Source: Campylobacterota bacterium
GTDB taxonomy: Bacteria; Campylobacterota; Campylobacteria; Campylobacterales; JAADDG01
DNA length: 17,620 bases
Direction of reading: 5' to 3'
NCBI GenBank assembly: GCA_013154075.1
Contig: JAADDG010000204.1
Span: forward strand, 1 to 17,620
Shown: positions 1-6,520 of the stretch, piece by piece
How positions within the stretch are numbered: the stretch's first letter is position 1
Layout of the letters: each line of letters starts with the position of its first letter
Translations under genes and position numbers: made by a program
The notes under the pieces: model-generated
Seen by the model: the letters and a program-made list of their open reading frames with translations, nothing else
What the model was told of the DNA's origin: nothing
Database searches by the model: none

Positions 1-2
1 TA

Positions 3-320
3 GAAATTAATAGATCATGGATAAAAGAGTTCGGATCTAAAGATTTTTCAAACAGAGTCTTAAGAAACGAAAAATTATTTAAAAAATACATTCCTATTTA
101 CGAAGATAAAACCTTTTTGAACAACTACGAAAAAAGCGAATGGATAGATATATTAAAAAGCAAAAAAAACAGAGTCAATAATCTACTTGTATCAAAAGAT
201 GATTTTTCTCACATTTATAAAGTGGAATTTTTTGAAGTAAATTTATTTAAAGAAAAAAGAGAAGAGAAGTTCGTAATCTCTCTCTCCCCCTTCTCCTCAT
301 TGAAAGATCTACCAAAATAA
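3..320 (+). CDS. C-terminal fragment of an unidentified protein (5' truncated)
   Basis: The reading frame is open from the left window edge to the stop at 318-320, so this is the last 105 codons of a longer gene, not a complete small gene. A TTG at 117 could be misread as a start, but nothing resembling a ribosome binding site precedes it and the frame continues upstream. The product is charged and Lys/Glu/Phe-rich, with no Cys, no membrane segment and no motif I recognise. The alternating hydrophobic segments near the end could be beta-strands of a sensor-like (PAS-like) fold, but that is a guess. It ends 7 bases before a strong intrinsic terminator, so it is the last gene of its transcript. 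It converges on the minus-strand gene that follows. Confidence 0.6.
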   Translation, partial: EINRSWIKEFGSKDFSNRVLRNEKLFKKYIPIYEDKTFLNNYEKSEWIDILKSKKNRVNNLLVSKDDFSHIYKVEFFEVNLFKEKREEKFVISLSPFSSLKDLPK

Positions 321-327
321 CTCTAAA

Positions 328-365
328 GCTTCTCTCGAATCCGGAGAGAAGCCTTTTTATTTTTT
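328..365 (+). terminator. Rho-independent terminator of the truncated gene
   Basis: A perfect 9-bp stem (GCTTCTCTC at 328-336 with GAGAGAAGC at 344-352) encloses a 7-base loop and is followed by a T-rich tract (354-365). The T tract overlaps the stop and last codons of the convergent minus-strand gene. On the minus strand the same stem is followed by a weaker T-rich stretch, so it may work in both directions. Confidence 0.85.
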
Positions 366-2633
366 CAAAGACTCATAAGCTTTTATATCGTTTTGATCGT
401 AATTTTTAATTCCATATTTTTTACAAATACCTGCAAACTCTTTCGAAAAGGAAAATAGATAAAAAACTTGATCTCTATTTAATTTACCACTCTTTAACTG
501 CCCTACCCAATAATCAAGACCGCCTTTATCGGGCGCTCTTCCAAGAAGAGTCGTATAAGCTCTTTTTACGAACTCTTCATCACTTAAATTCAAGCTCTTA
601 AACTCTTTACTTACAAAAAAACCTCTCGCAACCCAAGTAGCGGTTTTCCCTTTGTCTACAAGCTGACTTACCCAAAAATCAAGTCCCGCTTGTTGAGGAG
701 TTCTTGTCAAAATGTTTTTATAAAGCCTCATAACAAAAGCACTGACGGAATTCTCAAGCACTTGAAGGCCTGAAAAACTATTAGCTACAAATATATGATT
801 GCCTTTTACGGCCGTATTTATACTTAAACTATTGGTCTTATATTTGCCTCTCAAAAAAGGCTTGGAAGGATTGGAGATATCCACCATCTTAACACCCATA
901 TGATAATCAGCTACATATGCATATTTTCCCTCTACGCTAACTCCGTAGGCATATCCGTTCGTATTATAATTTCCTTTTAGCTTAGGAGCTGCCGGATTAG
1001 AAACATCCACTATTTGAAGCCCTTGTCCGTAATCCGCTACATATGCATATCCGTTTTTCACATCTACTCCGAAAGCAGATCCCGGAGTATCCAACGTAGC
1101 GACTACAAAAGGTCTGACGGGATTTGATATATCCACAATATGAAGTCCGTCATAAAATCCTGCGATATAAGCGAAATTTCCCACTATCTTTATAGCTTCC
1201 GCATACATTTTGCCGTTATTTCCCCTAAGTCCTGCAACAACATAAGGCGCATAAGGGTTTTTGACATTTATTACTTGAAGTCCGAAAGAATGAGAAGCCA
1301 CAAAAGCAAAACCGTCCTTCACCGCAACTCCCATAGCGGATCCGGCAGGCTTGATAGAAGATACGAGTTTAGGAGCATAAGGATTTTTAACATTCAAGAT
1401 TTTAAGTCCACCGTCATAAGCCGCAACATAAGCATAATCTCCGTCAATCGCTACCGAATAAGCCTCTCCATCCAACTTATAACTTCCTAACAGTTTCGGT
1501 TTGGCGGCATTGGAAATATCCACAATCTCCAAACCGTAATTAAAATCGGCTATATAAGCCTTATTGCCTTTTATGGTTACATTCCATGCTTTTCCGCAAC
1601 TATTATACGCAGCTACCAAACGAGGATGAGAAATATTGGAAATATCGAGGATGGTTCCGGATCCGTTATTAGCCAAATAAGCATAATTTCCTTTTACCGC
1701 AACCGCATTGCCTCCACCACCACTACTATATCCTATAGCGGTATTATATTCTCCAACCAATCTTGGAGAGTACGGATTGGAAACGTTAACGATCTTAAGA
1801 CCGGTATCGTTATCGGCTATAAGAACATAATCTCCCTTTTTGACAAGTTTAAAAGCTTTTGTTTTGGGATAGTTTCCTATCATCACGGGATGAGCCGGAT
1901 TTGAGATATCCAAAATTTGAAGTCCGGTATAGTAGTCCGCTACATAAGCGAGATTACCATCTATTACTATACTTTTAGCACCTACGTTTTTTTCCTCTTC
2001 CGTAATGGGAGCTCTATATTTAGCTCCTTCGGTATTCATAAAATTTCCAACTTTTTTAATGGAAGAGGGATTCGAAATATCCAAAATCTCCACACCGTTA
2101 CTAAAATCCGCTACATAAGCATATTTTCCCTTTACGGCTACCCCGTCGGCTCTACCTTTGGTATTAAATTTTCCCAAAAGTTTAGGAATGGAAGGATTCG
2201 ATACGTCTATAATCTTAAGACCTTTATCACCGTCAGCTAAATATATAATATTTTTTCTCATAAAAATAGAAGTGGCTATTCCGTCGGTATCATACTTACC
2301 TATTAAAAAGGGATTTCTTTTATCCGCTAAATTAATAACCAAAAGCCCCTCTTTATCTGCGGCAAGATAAGCTATATTATTTTTAACAATTACGGCTTTC
2401 GTATATCCTTGGGTATAGAAACTCCCCATAAGTTTAGCTTTTGAAGGATTTTTTACATCGAAGATTTCCAGTCCGTTAGCCGTGGCGGCATATATAATAT
2501 CTCCGTTGCTCTGGATATCATTATATATTCCGCCAAAAGCTCCTATTTTATTTAAGGCGATTTTTGCGCCACCTAACAGCCCCGAAACACTAAAAATTAA
2601 AATAATTATTAATTTAAGAACACTTCTTACCAT
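357..2633 (-). CDS. Secreted LVIVD-repeat (beta-propeller) protein with C-terminal DUF4214 modules
   Basis: This 758-residue protein begins with a hydrophobic signal peptide (about residues 5-22). It is then almost entirely a tandem repeat of about 40-50 residues with the core pattern G-L-x-I-[VIL]-D-[VI]-S-N-P followed by a Pro and a 'YAYVAD'-like strand. This is the LVIVD repeat family (PF08309), found in surface-exposed, propeller-like proteins of bacteria and archaea. I count 14 repeats by eye, which would suit two seven-bladed propellers. Residues about 632-740 are two DUF4214-type units (F-V-x-R-x-Y-x-x-L-L-x-R-x-P-x-x-x-G-L-D-[FY]-W), so this module is C-terminal here but N-terminal in the two related genes upstream. 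The ATG at 2633 has an AAAGGG-type ribosome binding site 7 bases upstream, and a TATAAT lies at 2675-2680. Function is unknown; adhesion or surface display is inferred from signal and fold. Confidence 0.85.
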   Translation of the reverse strand: MVRSVLKLIIILIFSVSGLLGGAKIALNKIGAFGGIYNDIQSNGDIIYAATANGLEIFDVKNPSKAKLMGSFYTQGYTKAVIVKNNIAYLAADKEGLLVINLADKRNPFLIGKYDTDGIATSIFMRKNIIYLADGDKGLKIIDVSNPSIPKLLGKFNTKGRADGVAVKGKYAYVADFSNGVEILDISNPSSIKKVGNFMNTEGAKYRAPITEEEKNVGAKSIVIDGNLAYVADYYTGLQILDISNPAHPVMIGNYPKTKAFKLVKKGDYVLIADNDTGLKIVNVSNPYSPRLVGEYNTAIGYSSGGGGNAVAVKGNYAYLANNGSGTILDISNISHPRLVAAYNSCGKAWNVTIKGNKAYIADFNYGLEIVDISNAAKPKLLGSYKLDGEAYSVAIDGDYAYVAAYDGGLKILNVKNPYAPKLVSSIKPAGSAMGVAVKDGFAFVASHSFGLQVINVKNPYAPYVVAGLRGNNGKMYAEAIKIVGNFAYIAGFYDGLHIVDISNPVRPFVVATLDTPGSAFGVDVKNGYAYVADYGQGLQIVDVSNPAAPKLKGNYNTNGYAYGVSVEGKYAYVADYHMGVKMVDISNPSKPFLRGKYKTNSLSINTAVKGNHIFVANSFSGLQVLENSVSAFVMRLYKNILTRTPQQAGLDFWVSQLVDKGKTATWVARGFFVSKEFKSLNLSDEEFVKRAYTTLLGRAPDKGGLDYWVGQLKSGKLNRDQVFYLFSFSKEFAGICKKYGIKNYDQNDIKAYESLKK

Positions 2634-3003
2634 ATTGTCCCTTTAATTCGATATTTTAAGAAAACCTTGGATATATTATATCTTAAAAAAAACAAAAATT
2701 CTATTAAAAAACAAAAAAACGGATTATAAATATTTTTAATAAAAAACACTTAATAATATATGATTTTGCTTATAATAATTTAAATTATATTTTTAGAGTA
2801 AAATAATATAAACCAAATTTTTTACAAAAAATAATAAATTATTTAAAACTTTTAGCCGGATTTCCAAATAAGCTTAAGAAAATCATTTAAATATTTTAAA
2901 AGAAATTTTAAATAAATAATTTGTAAAAAATATTGTTTATCCCCTAAAAAAGGAGCTTAATTAACTTTTAGTTAAAAGAGTATTAAAGCTCCTAAAGTTT
3001 CGA
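2634..3003. other. AT-rich intergenic region with promoter-like -10 and an 11-bp inverted repeat
   Basis: This 370-bp gap holds no credible gene. From the right it contains the terminator of the 984-residue gene (2945-2993), then about 300 bp of extremely AT-rich sequence. A minus-strand TATAAT (2675-2680) lies 42 bases from the start codon of the next gene and is its likely -10 box; no good -35 is visible. An 11-bp perfect inverted repeat, TTTTTTACAAA (2818-2828) and TTTGTAAAAAA (2920-2930), brackets a 113-bp block whose function is unclear. The presence of a terminator plus a promoter argues that the 758-residue protein is transcribed separately from the upstream group. Confidence 0.5.
2945..2993 (-). 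terminator. Probable intrinsic terminator after the 984-residue surface protein
   Basis: Read on the minus strand, AGGAGCTTTAAT pairs with ATTAAGCTCCT (one bulged base), with a second small stem (CTTTT/AAAAG) inside the loop. A run of six T follows directly (plus-strand A run at 2946-2951). It lies 10 bases beyond the stop codon of the 984-residue gene. Confidence 0.7.
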
Positions 3004-5958
3004 TTATAGTCTTTTTTTTATTAAAAAACTTTTATTCTTAATAGAACTTATGTCAATAATATTTAATCCGGTATTGAAATCAACAGCGTACAAAAACTCT
3101 CCGTCCGTTTTAACTCCCAAAACTCCGTATAAATCAGCCTTAGCAAAAAATTTCGGTTCTAAAACTTTTGAAATATCAAAAATCTCAATTCCTTCATATA
3201 AATTTGCCGAAAAAAGAAAATTACCATATATCTCTACATCTCTCGCATATCCTTTTAAATTTTTAATAGATTTAACTATTTTAAGTTTATCCGGATCAAA
3301 TATCTCTATCCCCTCTTCTCCCTCCGCCAAAAAAAGATAGCCGTCTTTTATAGAGATATCAAATATTCTTTTTTTAAGATCAAAAAAAGCTCCAAATCTC
3401 AAACTTCCGTTTTCAACCTTTAAAATCTCCAAATTTCCATCTTCACTGACAGCCACCAAAATATCGGAATCTATACAAATTTTATCTATACTAAAATTCA
3501 CTCTATAAGTAGAAAGAAGTTTAGGTTTAAACATATCCGATATATCGAACAACAAAATCTCATTTTCAGCCGCCACATATAACATATCGTCATATATAAA
3601 AATACTTTGAGAAGAATTTTTAGTCTTTATGAAATTTATTACGGAGAGATCCGCTTTATTGAGAATTTCAACTCCTTCCAACCCCTTTGCCAACAGGATA
3701 TAATCTTTATAAATAACTATATCGTTTATATAGTCTTCTTTCATATCGTTCAATCCCAAAAATATATCTCCCTCCTTATCTATAGAGAAAGCCTTATCCT
3801 CTTTGGAAGAGATATCGAGAGTCTTTAATAAAATAGGATTTTCGGGATCCTTTATGGCAACTACATCCAAATTTTTCCTAAAATCAGCTAAAAAAATCTT
3901 ATCTTTATCTAAAGCTATTTTATAAGCTCCTCCCTCTATATAAACTTTCGATACAATATCTTTTGTTATAGGATTTGAAATATCTACTATATCGATTCCC
4001 TCTCCACCGGCCAAATATAGTGTATATTTGTCAATCCATATATCCAAAGTCTCTCCACTCGATACATATCCCACAACTTTCGCCGCTTTGGGATTTAAAA
4101 TATCCACCACTTTCAAACCGGCATAAAGATCGGCCACAAAAAGATAATCATTTTTCAAAGATAATTTAACACTTTTTGAATCCAATTTGATATTTTTTAT
4201 GAATTTAGGAGACTTAATATCCGATACATCAAAAATATTCACTCCCTCGTCAAAAGCCGCCAAATAAGCGAAATTTTTATAAACTAAAACGTCTTTTATA
4301 GTCGAATTGGTATCTATATGAGCAACTTCTTCTATATTTTTTAAATCTTTAACATCAAAAATATAAACTCCACCTTCATTGGCACTGATAAAAGCTTTAT
4401 TATCTTTTATATAAATAGAAGATACGCCATAGGGCAATGAAAAAGAGTTTAGATAGATAGGTTTTTTAGGATTTTGAATATCATAAATCTCCACATCTCC
4501 GGCGCTATCGCTTAAAAACAGATAATTTCTATCTATAAAAAGTTTCGTAGCTGAATCATCTATAATAATACCTTCATTTTTTAAATTATTAGAATCATTT
4601 ACATCTATCAGCCTAACTCCTCTCTTTCCGCCCAAAACAAAAAGATAGTTTTTATAAATCCCAATATCCATCAAAAAATCATCTATCTCTATTCTTGAAA
4701 CCTTTTTAAAAGAGCCGTTTTCATCCTGAAATACAAACAATCCCCCATATTTATCCGTCCCAAAAAGCAAATCCCCACTTTTTAAAACACCGTTTACATG
4801 AGCACCAAAACTTAAAGAATCTTTCACATAAAGCCCATACAAACAAGCTTTTTTATCTATATAGTCAGGACAAACCTCTATAGCAAACTTCTTCGTTACA
4901 AAATTTCCTTTTGCATCAAAAGCTTTGATAGAAATTTCATAAATGTTATCTTGATTACTATCTTTAGGCTCTCTAAAAACTAATTTCTCTTTCTCTATCA
5001 ACAAATCTCCATCCACTCCGAAAAACTTCCCGTCCTCCCCCTCGATTTCAAATCTAATCGGCCTGCTTCTATCAAAAGCTTTCAATTTAATAATCTCTTT
5101 TTGATTGTCTCCTACCGTTACTTTAAAAGGAAGATTGAAAGATGGAGGAAACTTATCTACAAAAACGGGGGTACTCTTTTTCAAAAATCTATCGGTTATA
5201 GTTTTAAACTCGTAAGAATCCAAAAAATTATCCAAAACTTCATCTCTTGAATAACCGTTTTTCATTTTGTTTAGCCAAAAAGAGAGCCCCTCTTCGTCGG
5301 CTTCTCTATTTAACAGAGTCCTATAAGCAATCTCGATAAACTCTTTATCGGTAAGATCTCTTTGCAAAAACTCTTTTGAATAGAAAAAGTCTTTAGCTAT
5401 TTCCCTTGGACTTTTCTTAGCGGTATGTAAAATTTCATACCAATAATTTAGTCCGAATTGATCGGAATCCCTTTGCAAAACCAGATTATAAAACCTCTCT
5501 ATAAAAGCTATCGTCAAATCTTTTTTATTATATGGAAAAATTTCATGAGATAGTGTAAGTTCTTCAAACTCTTTAGAAAATACGAATCTATAAAACAGCT
5601 GAAGTCTTGGAATCTTTTTATTCTCAAGCATATCGAGCCAATACTCAAACCCCTCTTTATCCGGTTCTCTGGCTAAAAGCGTTCTATAGACCCTACTTAT
5701 ATACTCTTCGTTACTTAAATTCTGCTCTTTTAACTCTTTACTTAAAAAAAAGTATCTCGTTACCTCAACCGCCGTTTGATTTTGATCATATAAAGCACTC
5801 TCCCAAAACAGTATTCCGTCTCTATCGGCCTCTCTGCCTAAAATATTTTCATACAAAAGAGATAAAAAAGAGGTTATTCTGTTTTCTTCCAAAGAGAGAG
5901 AAAAAAGAGAAAAATGAAAAAGATTTAGAATCAAGATTATCTTAAATATAGTTTTCAT
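3004..5958 (-). CDS. Secreted DUF4214 / cadherin-like / LVIVD-propeller protein
   Basis: This 984-residue protein has a signal peptide (residues 1 to about 22). Four DUF4214-type units of about 50-60 residues follow (residues 30-255), each with Y-x-x-[LV]-L-x-R-x-x-D-x-x-G-x-x-[FY]-W and a later [FL]-x-x-S-[KY]-E-[FL]. A cadherin- or Ig-like strand domain (about 270-365) follows, with F-x-x-D-G-D-L-L and I-S-I-K-A-F-D-A-K-G-N. The remaining 600 residues are degenerate LVIVD repeats (G-[VIL]-x-[IV]-[FVI]-D-[IV]), of which I count 14. The domain order is reversed relative to the 758-residue protein downstream. Two Cys (363 and 372) lie just before the propeller. It is 10 codons-scale distant from the membrane-protein gene upstream (58 bp) and its Shine-Dalgarno sequence sits inside a hairpin. 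Role unknown; a large extracellular or periplasmic binding protein is inferred. Confidence 0.85.
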   Translation of the reverse strand: MKTIFKIILILNLFHFSLFSLSLEENRITSFLSLLYENILGREADRDGILFWESALYDQNQTAVEVTRYFFLSKELKEQNLSNEEYISRVYRTLLAREPDKEGFEYWLDMLENKKIPRLQLFYRFVFSKEFEELTLSHEIFPYNKKDLTIAFIERFYNLVLQRDSDQFGLNYWYEILHTAKKSPREIAKDFFYSKEFLQRDLTDKEFIEIAYRTLLNREADEEGLSFWLNKMKNGYSRDEVLDNFLDSYEFKTITDRFLKKSTPVFVDKFPPSFNLPFKVTVGDNQKEIIKLKAFDRSRPIRFEIEGEDGKFFGVDGDLLIEKEKLVFREPKDSNQDNIYEISIKAFDAKGNFVTKKFAIEVCPDYIDKKACLYGLYVKDSLSFGAHVNGVLKSGDLLFGTDKYGGLFVFQDENGSFKKVSRIEIDDFLMDIGIYKNYLFVLGGKRGVRLIDVNDSNNLKNEGIIIDDSATKLFIDRNYLFLSDSAGDVEIYDIQNPKKPIYLNSFSLPYGVSSIYIKDNKAFISANEGGVYIFDVKDLKNIEEVAHIDTNSTIKDVLVYKNFAYLAAFDEGVNIFDVSDIKSPKFIKNIKLDSKSVKLSLKNDYLFVADLYAGLKVVDILNPKAAKVVGYVSSGETLDIWIDKYTLYLAGGEGIDIVDISNPITKDIVSKVYIEGGAYKIALDKDKIFLADFRKNLDVVAIKDPENPILLKTLDISSKEDKAFSIDKEGDIFLGLNDMKEDYINDIVIYKDYILLAKGLEGVEILNKADLSVINFIKTKNSSQSIFIYDDMLYVAAENEILLFDISDMFKPKLLSTYRVNFSIDKICIDSDILVAVSEDGNLEILKVENGSLRFGAFFDLKKRIFDISIKDGYLFLAEGEEGIEIFDPDKLKIVKSIKNLKGYARDVEIYGNFLFSANLYEGIEIFDISKVLEPKFFAKADLYGVLGVKTDGEFLYAVDFNTGLNIIDISSIKNKSFLIKKRL

Positions 5959-6007
5959 GAGAGCTTCCTAATAACTTTAGATTACTAAAGCTATATCGGA
6001 AACTCTC
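5959..6007 (-). promoter_or_regulatory. Hairpin that sequesters the ribosome binding site of the 984-residue gene
   Basis: On the minus strand GAGAGTTTCC (6007-5998) pairs with GGAAGCTCTC (5968-5959), a 10-bp stem with a single G-U pair. A second perfect 6-bp stem, CTTTAG/CTAAAG, with a 4-base loop lies inside. The 3' arm contains the AGGAAG Shine-Dalgarno sequence and directly abuts the ATG. No T run follows, so it is not an intrinsic terminator. It begins 9 bases after the stop of the upstream gene, and is probably a translational control element or a thermosensor-like structure. Confidence 0.55.
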
Positions 6008-6016
6008 AAAGTTATT

Positions 6017-6463
6017 TTATAAAATATCTCTTATTCCGATAGCGAACCATAAAATAAATAAATTTAAAATGAATATAAGCATAGAACTGCCCCTTGATAG
6101 AAGCTGCTCTATTTTAGTTCTCTCTTGATTGTGCGTCTTAAAGGCTATATACATATGAAGAGCCGTAAGAATAGTAATCGCTACAATCATTACAAGTTTA
6201 TCTCTCATCAAATAGTAAAGCTCGCTTCCCCCACCATGCGTAAAGACGGAGATAAAATCGTAATGAATAAACATACTAAGACCGCTAATCCACAAAATCA
6301 CCAGCCAAAAAGTCTCGAAATACCCGTAAATAGGACCGAGATAAAAATAAACACTCTTTTGAGCATTTTTATCTCTAAGGAGTATCCCCAAAGCGAACAA
6401 AAGCAGCGAACCCCCTATCCAGGCAGTTGCCGCCAAAATATGAATATATAAAACTATTTTCAT
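6017..6463 (-). CDS. Four-helix integral membrane protein, CopD-like
   Basis: This 148-residue protein has four predicted membrane helices (about 4-27, 44-67, 90-108 and 127-145). The N-terminus, with an early His in helix 1 (H8) followed by A-x-x-A-W-I-G-G, resembles small members of the CopD/DUF-type membrane family (PF05425-like). Further His residues lie at 67, 76, 103 and 111; H8 and H103 fall in helices 1 and 3 and could bind heme or metal, but that is inference. The ribosome binding site is poor (GGCGGG about 9 bases upstream). It sits 57 bp after the beta-helix protein gene and before the 984-residue gene, all on one strand, so it may be co-transcribed. Family assignment is tentative. 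Confidence 0.6.
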   Translation of the reverse strand: MKIVLYIHILAATAWIGGSLLLFALGILLRDKNAQKSVYFYLGPIYGYFETFWLVILWISGLSMFIHYDFISVFTHGGGSELYYLMRDKLVMIVAITILTALHMYIAFKTHNQERTKIEQLLSRGSSMLIFILNLFILWFAIGIRDIL

Positions 6464-6520
6464 TCACATTACCCGCCATCTAAATTTTATCGACCATTTT
6501 ATCAAAAAAACTTTTTATTT

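Noticed and set aside
117..320. A complete 67-residue gene starting with TTG
   Set aside because: The frame is open to the window start with similar composition and there is no ribosome binding site before the TTG, so it is the end of a truncated gene.
1140..2370. Several plus-strand open frames opposite the LVIVD-repeat protein
   Set aside because: They are antisense shadows of the repeated coding sequence, without ribosome binding sites or recognisable domains.
2971..2985. 15-base identity (GTTAAAAGAGTATTA) shared with 17381-17395
   Set aside because: AT-rich, in unrelated contexts (a terminator loop and the far upstream region of glsB); probably chance, and no extended similarity was seen.
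3012..3019. Run of eight T at the end of the 984-residue gene as a phase-variation tract
   Set aside because: It lies at the last codons of the gene, where slippage would change only a few residues, and A/T runs are common in this composition.
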